Shown in pieces: positions 19,094 through 27,978 of a DNA stretch of 64,000 bases; the stretch's first letter is position 1; each line of letters starts with the position of its first letter. Position numbers and translations under genes: made by a program. The stretch is from Corynebacterium imitans (lineage in GTDB: Bacteria > Actinomycetota > Actinomycetes > Mycobacteriales > Mycobacteriaceae), in contig NZ_CP009211.1 of the NCBI RefSeq assembly GCF_000739455.1, positions 943,660-1,007,659 of the forward strand. The letters are read 5' to 3'. The notes beneath the pieces are model-generated. The model had not been told where the DNA came from, did not search any database, and saw nothing but the letters and a program-made list of their open reading frames with translations.

Positions 19094-20539
19094 CTAGCGG
19101 GCGCTGGGGAAGCCGCGGCGCCACTCGTTGAAGATCTCCGCATCACCCGTGACGCGCGAGCGGATGCCGGTGTAGCCGCTTTCGGACCAGATGCGCGAGG
19201 AGGTCACCACGCTGCCGCCACCGGCGAAGACCTCGAGGGTCGAGCCGTCGACGATGATGGTGATGTTGTCCTCGTCGTCCTCGTTAACCTTCGCCTCGAC
19301 CGGGTCGCCATCAAGACGATCCACGGTGAGCGTCTCGCCGTTGTGCGTAATCACCGCGACGGGCTCCTCGTTGCCGTCGAGCACGTCCGCGACCACGGTC
19401 GAGCCGACCGGGATGTCGCACAGCGCGGTCCACATGAGTGCGTGGCGCGAGGACTGCACCGCCTCCGGCAGGCCGGGGGCGGGCACCTGGTAGAGCACGC
19501 CATGCTGGAGCGTGGCGCGGCGCGGCAGGGTAAGAGCCCGCGCCCAGCCCTCGGAAGCCCAGTTCGGCTCCTCGGTGGGGTCGATGTTGCGCCCCGCCTT
19601 GGCCATGAACCCGAAGAAGTAGGTGCGTTCGAAGCGGTCCTGCGCGTTGGCAGGCTCCAGCGTGTACGTGGAGTTGCGCGGGCGGGTGAAGTCGTGGCCG
19701 TAGTCTAGCGGCGCCGCGGGGCTCGTCACCTTGAACACGTTGCCTTCCAGCTTGCCCACGAGGTAGACGGCGCGATCGCGCTCGGTGCCCTCGACGGTGA
19801 GGAAGAGCACGTCGTAGATCTCGTTGTCCACCTCGTCGCGCAGGCGGGTGATGCGCGGAGCGACCAGGCGGCCTGTGGTATCCAGGCCGGACTCGCCCTC
19901 AAAGATCAGCGCGCCTTCGACCTTCCAGGCTTGCCCGTCGCCGGAGGTGAGCACCACCGGCTGCGGCGACTCGGTCGGGCCGGTCACCGCGAGCATGATC
20001 CAGCCGACGTGGGTGGCTCCGAGGTCCTCGCACTCGCGCCAATCGCGCACCACGCACGGCGAGCGGAAGCTGGTGAACTCCTCGTCATCCTGGACCACGG
20101 CACCCAGCCGTTTCACGCCGGCGGCGGGCAGCAGCCTGCCGTCCTCGGCTTCGTCGAGCTCGTCGGAAATTGCTGCCAGGTCATCGGCGTGCGCGCGCTG
20201 GATGGTGTTGCCCGCGGCCGTGTTGGAGGTGAAGTAGAGGTCGATCGCCTGGTTGCCATCGCTGTCCACCCCAGAATCCTCCGAGGCGACGACGGAGCCG
20301 GCGCGCACGTTGAGCTCGCCGCCGACCGGCACGATCGCGTCGTTGCACTCGAGCCAGCTAAACGGGTCGCCCTCGCTCACCTCGTGGCCCCACGCGCTCG
20401 CCGCATCGGGGTCGAGCTTGTACTGGTAGAACATGTGCCACTCGTGGTGCTCGCGGTCGCCGGCGCGGATCACGCCCGCCGGACCTTCGAGGATGCCGCG
20501 CTCGGCGGTGACGTGCAGTTCAGGTCTGTAAACGCTCAT
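19094..20539 (-). CDS. GH32-like protein lacking the catalytic residues
   Basis: 481 residues with the five-bladed propeller pattern of GH32 (WHMFYQYKLDPDAASAWGHEVS early on, DFTRPRNSTYTL later) and a C-terminal beta-sandwich (STLEVFAGGGSVVTSSRIW). The three GH32 catalytic positions are changed: the WMNDPNG nucleophile motif reads ILEGPAGV (Asp to Gly), the RDP motif reads FRSPCV (Asp to Ser), and the ECP motif appears as VAPRI. It may therefore bind rather than hydrolyse fructose- or sucrose-type sugars. No signal peptide, so cytosolic. It lies 60 bp downstream of glgA. Confidence 0.75.
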   Translation of the reverse strand: MSVYRPELHVTAERGILEGPAGVIRAGDREHHEWHMFYQYKLDPDAASAWGHEVSEGDPFSWLECNDAIVPVGGELNVRAGSVVASEDSGVDSDGNQAIDLYFTSNTAAGNTIQRAHADDLAAISDELDEAEDGRLLPAAGVKRLGAVVQDDEEFTSFRSPCVVRDWRECEDLGATHVGWIMLAVTGPTESPQPVVLTSGDGQAWKVEGALIFEGESGLDTTGRLVAPRITRLRDEVDNEIYDVLFLTVEGTERDRAVYLVGKLEGNVFKVTSPAAPLDYGHDFTRPRNSTYTLEPANAQDRFERTYFFGFMAKAGRNIDPTEEPNWASEGWARALTLPRRATLQHGVLYQVPAPGLPEAVQSSRHALMWTALCDIPVGSTVVADVLDGNEEPVAVITHNGETLTVDRLDGDPVEAKVNEDDEDNITIIVDGSTLEVFAGGGSVVTSSRIWSESGYTGIRSRVTGDAEIFNEWRRGFPSAR

Positions 20540-20599
20540 GCTTAGTTCAAGTTCCTCATACGGATCTAATCGACAATTGACGCAGCTTACGCGAAACCG

Positions 20600-21754
20600 C
20601 TACAGCAAGGTTGTGTACACGTCCACGGTTTCCTGCGCGATGGTAGCCCAGGAGAACTTCTCGCGAGCACGCACAAGGCCGGCCGCGCCCATGCGCTGCG
20701 ACAGCGCGGAATCGCCCGCGACCTTGTTCACCGCCTCGGCGAGGTCGCGCTCGAAGGTCGTCGGGTCATCCTCGGCGTAGTCGACCAGCACACCGGTCTC
20801 GCCATCAACGACTACCTCCGGGATGCCGCCCACGCGGGAGGCCACCACGGCTGTCTCGCACGCCATCGCCTCCAGGTTGACGATGCCAAGCGGCTCGTAG
20901 ATGGAGGGGCACACAAAGACGTCGGCGGCGGCGTAGACCTCGCGGATCTTTTCCGGCGGCAGCATGTCCTTGACCCAGAACACCCCGTCGCGTTCGGCGC
21001 GCAGCTTTTCGACGAGCGCCTCGGTCTCCGCCGCGATCTCCGGGGTGTCCGGCGCCCCGGCGCAGAGGATGAGCTGAATGTCCTCGTCGAAAAGCTGGGC
21101 GGCCTTGAGCAGGTGGGGCACACCCTTCTGGCGGGTGATGCGGCCGACGAACGCGGCGATCGGCTTGTTCGGATCTACCCCGAGCTCTTCTGCGATGGTG
21201 GTCTCGCCCGGGTACCAGTTGCCCGGGTCGATGCCGTTGAGCACGACGTGGACCTTGTCCGGCTCGATGCGCGGGTAGGCGCGCAGAATCGCGTCCTTCA
21301 TGCCGGAGGACACGGCGATGACCGCGTCCGCGTACTCCATGGCGTTCTTCTCGCTCCAGGAAGAGACGTTGTAGCCGCCGCCGAGCTGCTCGCGTTTCCA
21401 CGGGCGGTCCGGCTCGAGCGAGTGCGCGGTGACCACGTGCGGAATCTCGTGCAGCTGCCCGGCGAGGTGACCGCCCAGGCCCGCGTACCAGGTGTGGGAG
21501 TGGACGACGTCCAGGCCCGCCGCGGCATTCGCCATCCGCAGACCCGTCGACAACGTCTTGATTGCGCCGTTGGCATTTTCCAGCTCCGGGTCCACCCCGT
21601 GGACGAAGACGCCTTCCATGTCGCGGGGCGCACCCATGCAGTGCACGTCAACGTCGACAAGCTTGCGCATAAAGCGCGTTAATTCCGTGACGTGCACGCC
21701 GGCACCACCGTAAACCTCCGGTGGATACTCTCTGGTCATCATTCCGACTCTCAT
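20600..21754 (-). CDS. glgA: Glycogen synthase / alpha-maltose-1-phosphate synthase (GT4)
   Basis: 384 residues, the short actinobacterial GlgA/GlgM form, not the long enterobacterial one. It uses ADP-glucose to extend glycogen or to form maltose-1-phosphate. Seen: REYPPEVYGGAGVHVTEL at the N-terminus (ADP-glucose binding and nucleotide-sugar loop), EPDKVHVVLNGIDPGNW, AAFVGRITRQKGVPHLL, and the C-terminal PSIYEPLGIVNLEAM with the E-x7-E motif. The frame is open another 53 codons, but ATG 21754 begins the conserved MRVGMMTREYPP. Divergent from glgC by 143 bp. Confidence 0.93.
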   Translation of the reverse strand: MRVGMMTREYPPEVYGGAGVHVTELTRFMRKLVDVDVHCMGAPRDMEGVFVHGVDPELENANGAIKTLSTGLRMANAAAGLDVVHSHTWYAGLGGHLAGQLHEIPHVVTAHSLEPDRPWKREQLGGGYNVSSWSEKNAMEYADAVIAVSSGMKDAILRAYPRIEPDKVHVVLNGIDPGNWYPGETTIAEELGVDPNKPIAAFVGRITRQKGVPHLLKAAQLFDEDIQLILCAGAPDTPEIAAETEALVEKLRAERDGVFWVKDMLPPEKIREVYAAADVFVCPSIYEPLGIVNLEAMACETAVVASRVGGIPEVVVDGETGVLVDYAEDDPTTFERDLAEAVNKVAGDSALSQRMGAAGLVRAREKFSWATIAQETVDVYTTLL

Positions 21755-21897
21755 AGGCCCCGAGGATAGTGACGAATTCGAATCGCTGCACTGATCGTGC
21801 GCCAAGCGTGGGACCACTAGCCCCGAAGTGGTGAAAAAACCCACACGGCGCGGCGATCCACTGCACGATGTGGGTATTTTCAATACGCTTGAGAAGT
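21755..21897. promoter_or_regulatory. glgA-glgC divergent control region
   Basis: The 143-bp gap holds two inverted repeats: ACCACT/AGTGGT (21813-21832, 8-nt loop, then GAAAAAA) and CCCACA/TGTGGG flanking 21839-21874. A TACGCT box (21883-21888) is 9 nt before the glgC GTG. On the other strand CACTAT lies 11 nt before the glgA ATG. The shared region would let one regulator set both genes; which protein binds cannot be told from the sequence. Confidence 0.4.
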
Positions 21898-23115
21898 GTG
21901 AGAAGCCAGCCAAGAGTTCTAGCCATTGTCCTTGCGGGCGGCGAAGGGAAGCGACTGTTCCCGCTGACTGCCGACCGCGCGAAACCCGCCGTGCCTTTCG
22001 GCGGCAACTACCGCCTGATCGATTTCGTCCTGTCCAACCTGGTCAACGCCGGGTACATGCGTATCGCGGTGCTGACGCAGTACAAGTCGCACTCGCTCGA
22101 CCGCCACGTGGCCACCGCGTGGAACGTCTCGGGTCCGACCCCGCAGTACATCGCGTCTGTGCCCGCCCAGCAGCGGCGCGGCAAGCGCTGGTACAACGGT
22201 TCGGCGGATGCGATCGTGCAGTCGCTCAACCTGATCTACGACGATAAGCCGGACTACGTCTTGGTCTTCGGCGCGGACCACGTCTACCGTATGGACCCGT
22301 CGCAGATGGTGGAAAACCACATCGCCTCCGGCAAGGCCGCCACCGTCGCCGGGATCCGCGTGCCGCGCGCCGAGGCGACCGCCTTCGGCTGCATCCAGTC
22401 GGAGCCGGACGGCACGATCACCGAGTTTTTGGAAAAGCCGGCGGACCCGCCGGGCACCCCGGACGACCCGGAGATGACGTTCGCCTCCATGGGCAACTAC
22501 GTCTTTTCCACCGAGGCGCTCGTCCAGGCACTGCTGGAAGACGAGCAGAACGAAGACTCCGCGCACGACATGGGCGGCGACATCATCCCGTACTTTGTCA
22601 ACCAGGGCCAGGCGAACGTCTACGACTTTTCCGAGAACCACGTGCCCGGTGCCACGGAGCGCGATAGGGGCTACTGGCGCGACGTCGGTACCATCGACTC
22701 CTTCTACGAGGCACACATGGACCTGATCTCCTCGCACCCGGTGTTCAACCTCTACAACAGCTCCTGGCCGATCCACTCCACCGAAGACGGCAACCTCCCG
22801 CCGGCCAAGTTCGTCATGGGCGGCATCGCGCAGGAATCCATCGTCGCCTCCGGCTCGATCGTCTCCGGCGCGACGGTGCGCAACTCCGTGCTGTCTACCG
22901 ACGTGCGCGTGGAAGAGGGCGCGACAGTGGAAGGCTCCGTCCTCCTGCCGGGCGTGCGCGTGGGTAAGGGCGCGGTCGTGCGCCACTGCATCCTGGACAA
23001 GAACGTCTACGTCTCCGACGGGGAGCTGATCGGGGTGGACATGCAGCGCGACCGCGAGCGCTACCGTGTCTCCGACAACGGCGTGGTTGTCGTGGGCAAG
23101 AACGAAGTGATCTAG
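21898..23115 (+). CDS. glgC: Glucose-1-phosphate adenylyltransferase
   Basis: 405 residues, the usual length. It makes ADP-glucose from glucose-1-phosphate and ATP, the committed step of glycogen synthesis and donor for the divergent glgA product. Motifs: [20 protein letters not shown] (pyrophosphorylase loop and activator Lys), [25 protein letters not shown] (glucose-1-P region) and C-terminal hexapeptide repeats ([18 protein letters not shown]). GTG 21898 gives the family-typical [15 protein letters not shown]; the frame is open 10 codons further. Its stop overlaps the convergent O-methyltransferase stop by 4 bp. Confidence 0.95.
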   Translation: MRSQPRVLAIVLAGGEGKRLFPLTADRAKPAVPFGGNYRLIDFVLSNLVNAGYMRIAVLTQYKSHSLDRHVATAWNVSGPTPQYIASVPAQQRRGKRWYNGSADAIVQSLNLIYDDKPDYVLVFGADHVYRMDPSQMVENHIASGKAATVAGIRVPRAEATAFGCIQSEPDGTITEFLEKPADPPGTPDDPEMTFASMGNYVFSTEALVQALLEDEQNEDSAHDMGGDIIPYFVNQGQANVYDFSENHVPGATERDRGYWRDVGTIDSFYEAHMDLISSHPVFNLYNSSWPIHSTEDGNLPPAKFVMGGIAQESIVASGSIVSGATVRNSVLSTDVRVEEGATVEGSVLLPGVRVGKGAVVRHCILDKNVYVSDGELIGVDMQRDRERYRVSDNGVVVVGKNEVI

Positions 23116-23804
23116 CGCTTCGTCAGAAGCGTCAGGCCCCCGTCGAGGGGCAGACGCGTGACCACGCCGTCGTGCTCGGCGGCGAACTCTCCCACGTAGT
23201 CGTCTGCCGCGCGTGCGGCTGCGGTTTCGCGGTCGCGACGCGTGGCGTCGGCAAGCGTGCCGTCAAGCAGCGAGCCGGCCAGCACGAGGGTGCCGCCGGG
23301 GGCGAGCAGCGGCCACGCGGCGCGGATGATCGGTTCCAGTTCGACCGGCGAGACATCCGCGTAGATGAGCTGGTAGGCGCTCTTGGCGAGCCTGCCCATC
23401 ACGTCGAGCGGGCGCGCGGTGAGGAAACGTACTCGCGAGGCCGAGTACCCGCCCGCGCGGAGTGCCTGCTTCGTGCCAGACTGCAGCGTAGCCTCAGGCT
23501 CGATGCAGGTCAGCGTCGCCTTATCCGGCAGGCCGCGCAGCATGCTCAGCCCCACCACACCGGCCGCAGGGGTGACCGCGACCGCGCCGTGCGGGGCGCC
23601 ATCGCGCGAACCCGTCGCGGCAAAGCTGGTGAGCAGGGCGCACACGGTGGCGGAAGGCACCGCCACACCGTTTTCCTCCGCCTCGGTGCGCGCGAGGCGC
23701 ATGCCTTCGGCGGCTTGCTCCGGGGCGAGCGCGTCCGCCGCGGCGCGCTTGTTTGCGTAGGCGATCATTTGGGAAAAAGCTGTCTCACTCACACCGCACA
23801 TCAT
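23112..23804 (-). CDS. O-methyltransferase family protein
   Basis: 230 residues. A class I SAM-dependent methyltransferase of the COMT-like O-methyltransferase_3 type, as found beside sigE in mycobacteria. The motif I region is degenerate ([18 protein letters not shown] instead of VGxxxGxSxLxL), then [34 protein letters not shown] and [18 protein letters not shown]. Substrate unknown. ATG 23804 is used because AGGCGG lies 7 nt upstream; ATG 23801 and GTG 23792 (giving MSETAF) are alternatives. Divergent from sigE. Confidence 0.8.
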   Translation of the reverse strand: MMCGVSETAFSQMIAYANKRAAADALAPEQAAEGMRLARTEAEENGVAVPSATVCALLTSFAATGSRDGAPHGAVAVTPAAGVVGLSMLRGLPDKATLTCIEPEATLQSGTKQALRAGGYSASRVRFLTARPLDVMGRLAKSAYQLIYADVSPVELEPIIRAAWPLLAPGGTLVLAGSLLDGTLADATRRDRETAAARAADDYVGEFAAEHDGVVTRLPLDGGLTLLTKR

Positions 23805-23861
23805 AGCCAGGCCGCCTGGCGCGTGGCAGTGGATACCCGTGAAAATGGTGGAGGTAACTGC

Positions 23862-23891
23862 TTGCCGGATAACCGGCGAATCTGTCACAAT
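23862..23891 (+). promoter_or_regulatory. Possible sigE promoter
   Basis: TTGCCG (23862-23867) and CACAAT (23886-23891) are 18 bp apart, and the GTG of sigE begins 7 nt after the -10 box. This fits a leaderless housekeeping promoter. I did not see a convincing SigE-type GGAAC...GTT pair, so autoregulation is not supported by the sequence. Confidence 0.35.
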
Positions 23892-23897
23892 GGTTGG

Positions 23898-24533
23898 GTG
23901 CCTCCTTCCGACTCCACACGCCAGCCCGAAACAGCCGACCAACAACCGGACGCAACACCAAAGTCCGGAACCGCTGCGTTTGACGCTGGGCAGGCGGGGA
24001 TGCCGAGCTGGGCGGAACTCGTCGCGGAGCACGCCGATAGCGTCTACCGCCTGGCGTACCGCCTCTCCGGCAACCAGTACGACGCGGAAGACCTCACCCA
24101 AGAGACGTTCATGCGTGTCTTCCGCAGCCTGAAGAACTACAAGCCGGGCACCTTCGAAGGCTGGCTGCACCGCATCACCACCAACCTGTTTTTGGACATG
24201 GTGCGCCACCGTGCCACCATCAGGATGGAGGCGCTGCCCGAAGACTACGAGCGCGTCCCCGGCACCGACATGACGCCGGAGCAGGCATACACGGTGTCCA
24301 ACCTAGACCCGGCCCTGCAGCATGCACTCGACGAGCTCAGCCCCGACTTCCGCGTCGCGGTGGTGCTCTGTGACGTCGTCGGCATGACCTACGAGGAGAT
24401 CGCGGACACCCTGGGCGTGAAGATGGGCACGGTGCGCTCGCGCATCCACCGCGGCCGTATCCAGCTGCGGGAATCGCTCGAGCGCCAGGCCGAGCACGAC
24501 GACTCCGCCCACGACCTCATCCGGACACGCTAG
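23898..24533 (+). CDS. sigE: ECF sigma factor SigE
   Basis: 211 residues. Sigma region 2 reads ADSVYRLAYRLSGNQYDAEDLTQETFMRVFRSLKNYKPGTFEGWLHRI; sigma region 4 reads LSPDFRVAVVLCDVVGMTYEEIADTLGVKMGTVRSRIHRGR. SigE controls cell-envelope stress genes in corynebacteria and mycobacteria. GTG 23898 follows a -10 box by 7 nt; the frame is open upstream inside the methyltransferase. The N-terminal 35 residues are a low-complexity extension, as in mycobacterial SigE. Followed after 74 bp by its probable anti-sigma gene. Confidence 0.93.
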   Translation: MPPSDSTRQPETADQQPDATPKSGTAAFDAGQAGMPSWAELVAEHADSVYRLAYRLSGNQYDAEDLTQETFMRVFRSLKNYKPGTFEGWLHRITTNLFLDMVRHRATIRMEALPEDYERVPGTDMTPEQAYTVSNLDPALQHALDELSPDFRVAVVLCDVVGMTYEEIADTLGVKMGTVRSRIHRGRIQLRESLERQAEHDDSAHDLIRTR

Positions 24534-24607
24534 TTGCCCCTGGCGGCGTTTGGCCGGGCCAGGGCGTAGGCTGGTGCCGTCGAGAAGTGCGAGAGGAGTG
24601 TGAGCAA

Positions 24608-24949
24608 GTGGTGCACAAGCGCTTTTCTTCCACCGAGCACCTGAGCCCGGAGGCGATCGCCGCGTACACGGACGGCGAGCTGGGCGAGACCGCCATGCGC
24701 AGGGCGCGCCTGCACCTGCTGCAGTGCGTCGAGTGCTGGGCTGAGGTGCTCACGCAGCGTCGCACGGCGCAGCGCGTGCGCTGCTGCAACGACGAGGAGT
24801 TGCACGCCCCGCAGTCGCTGGTGGAGCGCCTGACCCAGTTGCGCCACGAGGATCTCGCAGCACACGATGCGCCCGCGGCACCCGGCGGGGTGTTGGATAA
24901 GATGGAAATGATGTTTCGCACGTTGCAGCGGCGCGGGGAGAAGGAGTAG
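24608..24949 (+). CDS. Zinc-binding anti-sigma factor of SigE (RseA/CseE type)
   Basis: 113 residues without a membrane segment. The zinc-binding anti-sigma motif H-x3-C-x2-C is visible as HLLQCVEC, preceded by EHLSPEAIAAYTDGELGE, the typical helix of ZAS proteins. It would hold SigE inactive and release it under stress, by analogy with RseA of mycobacteria and CseE of C. glutamicum. GTG 24608 was chosen for the AGAGGAG 9 nt upstream; the frame also opens at GTG 24587. tatB begins 4 bp after its stop; no htrA protease lies between them as it does in mycobacteria. Confidence 0.88.
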   Translation: MVHKRFSSTEHLSPEAIAAYTDGELGETAMRRARLHLLQCVECWAEVLTQRRTAQRVRCCNDEELHAPQSLVERLTQLRHEDLAAHDAPAAPGGVLDKMEMMFRTLQRRGEKE

Positions 24950-24953
24950 GGCA

Positions 24954-25373
24954 GTGTTTTCCAGCATCGGTTGGGGCGAGATCTTCTTCATCATCCTGCT
25001 CGGCCTGATCATCATCGGGCCAGAGCGGCTGCCGGGCGTGCTCGAAGACGTCCGGGCAGCGATCTACGCGGCGCGCAAGGCCATCACCAACGCAAAGGCC
25101 GAGCTCAACGGCGAGCTCGGCGAGTTTGAAGAGTTCCGCCAGCCCATGGAGACGGTGTCCAAGTACGCGGCTATGGGCCCGAAGCGCGCGATTACGCAGA
25201 TGCTTTTCGACGGCGACGAGCACGCCCTCGACGACATCGACCCCCGCACCGCACTCAACGATTCCCCCCAGGCGCGCACCCCGAAACCGCCGGTGAAGCG
25301 CAATGCCGACGGCTCACGCCGCCAGGATCCGCCCGCATCCGGCGGCGGGTTCTCCTGGGCGGATATCACCTAG
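24954..25373 (+). CDS. tatB: Twin-arginine translocase subunit TatB
   Basis: 139 residues. One N-terminal membrane helix with the TatA/B signature (MFSSIGWGEIFFIILLGLII then IGPERLPGVLEDV), an amphipathic helix, and a Pro/Arg-rich tail. TatB forms the substrate receptor with TatC for export of folded proteins across the cytoplasmic membrane. GTG 24954 follows GGAGAAGGAG inside the end of the anti-sigma gene. Convergent with mrp (5-bp gap). Confidence 0.93.
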   Translation: MFSSIGWGEIFFIILLGLIIIGPERLPGVLEDVRAAIYAARKAITNAKAELNGELGEFEEFRQPMETVSKYAAMGPKRAITQMLFDGDEHALDDIDPRTALNDSPQARTPKPPVKRNADGSRRQDPPASGGGFSWADIT

Positions 25374-25378
25374 CGGGC

Positions 25379-26515
25379 TTATTTTACCTGCGGGTTGAGG
25401 CTCTTGCCCGCGAGCGAGTCGCGGCGCACCTTGAGTTTTGCCGCCACATCGGCGATGGCGCGCGCGGCGGGGGAGTCCGGCTGGGAGAGGACGACGGGGG
25501 TGCCCTCGTCGCCGTTTTCTCGCAGCTTCGGGTCCAGGGGGATGGAGCCGAGCAGCGGCACCTCGTCATCGGTGAGCGCGGTGAGGCGCTCGGCGACGTG
25601 TGCACCGCCGCCCTCGCCGAAGATGTGCATGGTAGAGCCGTCCGGCATGACCATGCCCGACATGTTCTCAATCACGCCCGCGATCGGCTGGTTGGTTTGC
25701 TGCGAGATGGTGCCAGCGCGCTCGGCGACCTCCGCGGCAGCGGCCTGCGGGGTGGTCACGATGAGCAGCTCCGCGTTGGGCACCAGCTGCGCTACGGTGA
25801 TCGCCACGTCGCCGGTGCCCGGCGGCAGGTCCATGAACAGTACGTCCAGGTCGCCCCAGTAGACGTCGGCGAGGAATTGCTGGATGGCGCGGGTGAGCAT
25901 CGGGCCGCGCCACACGATCGGCGCGTTGCCCTCGACGAACTGGCCGACGGAGATGTGGCGCACGTTGTGCGCAATCGGCGGCATGATCATCTCATCCACC
26001 ACGGTCGGTCCTTGGTCCTGCGAGCCCATGAGTCCGGGGACGGAGTGGCCGTAAATGTCGGCGTCGACAATGCCGACGGACAGCCCCTGCGCGGCGAGCG
26101 CGGTGGCGAGGTTGACCGTCATCGAGCTCTTACCGACGCCACCCTTGCCCGAGGCGACCGCGAAGACGCGGGTGCGCGAGTTGGGGTCCGCGAACGGGAT
26201 CTCCGGGCCGGTTTGCTGGCCGCGCAGCTTCTGGGCGAGCTCGCGGCGCTGCTCATCGCTCATAGTGTGCAGCGTGACGTCGACCTTGCCCACGCCGTCG
26301 AGTTCCTCGAGCACGGCGCGCGTGTTGGACTCGATGGTGTCGCGCATGGGGCAGCCGGCGATGGTGAGGTAGACGCCGACGGCGACATCGGCACCGTCGA
26401 TAGCCACGGACTCGACCATGCCGAGCTCGGTGATCGGTTTGCCAATTTCCGGGTCCTCGACGCGAGCGAGCGCCTCGTACACCGCGGATTCTGTAATGGG
26501 AGAAGAAGCAGTCAT
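25379..26515 (-). CDS. mrp: Mrp/NBP35 family Fe-S cluster carrier ATPase
   Basis: 378 residues. An N-terminal MIP18/DUF59 domain (VEDPEIGKPITELGMVESV, with IAGCPMRDTIE) precedes the P-loop domain with GKGGVGKSSMTVNLATALA, VDADIYGHSVPGLMG and FMDLPPGTGDVAITV. Family members bind and transfer [4Fe-4S] clusters. The usual C-terminal CxxC of ApbC-type proteins is not seen; the sequence after ENMSGMVMPDG has no Cys pair, as in some actinobacterial Mrp proteins. ATG 26515 follows TATACT by 9 nt. The frame is open upstream without support. Confidence 0.9.
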   Translation of the reverse strand: MTASSPITESAVYEALARVEDPEIGKPITELGMVESVAIDGADVAVGVYLTIAGCPMRDTIESNTRAVLEELDGVGKVDVTLHTMSDEQRRELAQKLRGQQTGPEIPFADPNSRTRVFAVASGKGGVGKSSMTVNLATALAAQGLSVGIVDADIYGHSVPGLMGSQDQGPTVVDEMIMPPIAHNVRHISVGQFVEGNAPIVWRGPMLTRAIQQFLADVYWGDLDVLFMDLPPGTGDVAITVAQLVPNAELLIVTTPQAAAAEVAERAGTISQQTNQPIAGVIENMSGMVMPDGSTMHIFGEGGGAHVAERLTALTDDEVPLLGSIPLDPKLRENGDEGTPVVLSQPDSPAARAIADVAAKLKVRRDSLAGKSLNPQVK

Positions 26516-26627
26516 AACAGCCCCAGTATAGGGTGGTGCGTCGGCCTCAGCCCACCGCGCCCCGCTGTCGGGGCGCGCGAAGTACAATGGTGGTTTTGCA
26601 GAGACCCGTAGAAAGTGAGCACCACGC

Positions 26628-27152
26628 ATGGCTACCCCGAACCCCCGCCAGCTGCAGTCCCGCGAGATCCCGACCGGCTGGCCGGTCGGCAGCTTCCGCA
26701 CCTACGCCGAGGCCCAAGGCGCAGTCGACGCGCTCTCGGACGCGGAATTCCCCGTGGAAAAGCTCACCATCGTCGGCGTCGACCTGATGCAGGTGGAAAA
26801 GATCACCGGCAGGCTCACCTGGCCGCGGGTGTTGGGTGGCGGTGCGCTGTCCGGGATGTGGTTCGGCCTGTTTATTGGCTTGCTGGTTGGCGTGTTTTCT
26901 CCCGGGGACGCGCTCTGGTCGATCCTGATGATGTCGCTGTTCATCGGTGCGGTCTTCGGCGTGATCTCCGCTGCGGTGGCCTATGGGTTCACCGGCGGCA
27001 AGCGCGACTTCTCCTCGGCCACCAACATCGTGGCGGGCCACTACGACGTGCTCGCCGAGCAGGACGTGGCGATGCGGGCGCGTGACATGATCGCGTCGAT
27101 GAGCCGGCAGAGTGGGCAGCCGCAGGCCCAGCCGGAGCAGGGCGAGCACTAA
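26628..27152 (+). CDS. General stress protein 17M-type membrane protein
   Basis: 174 residues. An N-terminal general-stress 17M-like fold (PVGSFRTYAEAQGAVDALSD, then FPVEKLTIVG) precedes two membrane helices (GMWFGLFIGLLVGVF and MMSLFIGAVFGVISAAVAYG) and a C-terminal segment (NIVAGHYDVLAEQDVAMRARD). The same architecture lies near mrp in mycobacteria. Function unknown. A TACAAT box stands about 40 bp upstream of ATG 26628. Confidence 0.85.
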   Translation: MATPNPRQLQSREIPTGWPVGSFRTYAEAQGAVDALSDAEFPVEKLTIVGVDLMQVEKITGRLTWPRVLGGGALSGMWFGLFIGLLVGVFSPGDALWSILMMSLFIGAVFGVISAAVAYGFTGGKRDFSSATNIVAGHYDVLAEQDVAMRARDMIASMSRQSGQPQAQPEQGEH

Positions 27153-27189
27153 GCTAGGTACATACATGTGGAAAGGAAGGTGCGCTGCG

Positions 27190-27936
27190 ATGCGTGATGC
27201 GCTGCGCCGAACGACGGCGATACTGGTGGCGGCATCGGGCGCGCTGAGCCTGACAGGCTGCACGGGCAGCGAGGCCTTTGCCAACTTCGGCGTGCTCCAA
27301 AACGACGGGCAGCAGACCCTGTCGATCGGTGTGAACCCCGAGGACTCGGAGCAACTAGTCGTGGGCGAGATCTACAACCAGGTGCTTGCAGCATACGGGC
27401 GCCCGGTCGGGATTGCGGCGAACACCAATTTTGCGCAGCGCAGCGCCATGGACACGCTGCGAGAGGACGACATTGACCTCGTGGTCAGCTGCACCGGTAC
27501 GCTCCTCTACGACTTCGACCGCGCTACCGCCGAGACCTACATCACGGACGACCAAGAGGCACCGCAGGCCCCGAACGCCGAGCGGGCGGACGAGGTCTAC
27601 GCATCACTGGTGGCCACCTTCCCGCACGACATCCGCACGGTCGACCCTTCACCGGCCCAGGGGTGCGCCGATAGTGAGGCCGCGGCCGCCGGCCTGCCGC
27701 AGAACTTCGTCCCGCTGTTCAAAGAAGGCAAGCTGAGCCGGCGGGAGATCAAGCGCTTGAACTTTATTACGCGCGTGATGGCCACCAAGGACATCGAGGA
27801 GATGGCCGAGCGCGTCGATAATGGCGAGCTTGTGCGCGACGCCACCAGGGAGTGGCTCATGGAGTACGCCAGCATCAACCCGGATAATCCGCAGACGCAA
27901 AGCACGGACGACGCGAAGGCAGAGCCGCCCGTCTAA
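27190..27936 (+). CDS. Lipoprotein resembling osmoprotectant substrate-binding proteins
   Basis: 248 residues. Signal peptide with lipobox LSLTGC near residues 19-24. The mature part begins QTLSIGVNPEDSEQLVVGEIYNQVLAAYG, close to the first strand-helix of OpuAC/ProX-type glycine betaine binding proteins, but the aromatic ligand cage cannot be identified and no ABC transporter is adjacent. ATG 27190 is preceded by GGAAGG. The last codons (coding KAEPPV) are duplicated 425 bp downstream beyond the palindromic element. Role unknown; possibly a receptor-like or orphan binding protein. Confidence 0.75.
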   Translation: MRDALRRTTAILVAASGALSLTGCTGSEAFANFGVLQNDGQQTLSIGVNPEDSEQLVVGEIYNQVLAAYGRPVGIAANTNFAQRSAMDTLREDDIDLVVSCTGTLLYDFDRATAETYITDDQEAPQAPNAERADEVYASLVATFPHDIRTVDPSPAQGCADSEAAAAGLPQNFVPLFKEGKLSRREIKRLNFITRVMATKDIEEMAERVDNGELVRDATREWLMEYASINPDNPQTQSTDDAKAEPPV

Positions 27937-27978
27937 CCTGACTGGTTTGCCGACTGGTCGCCCGTTGATGGGATTTAC

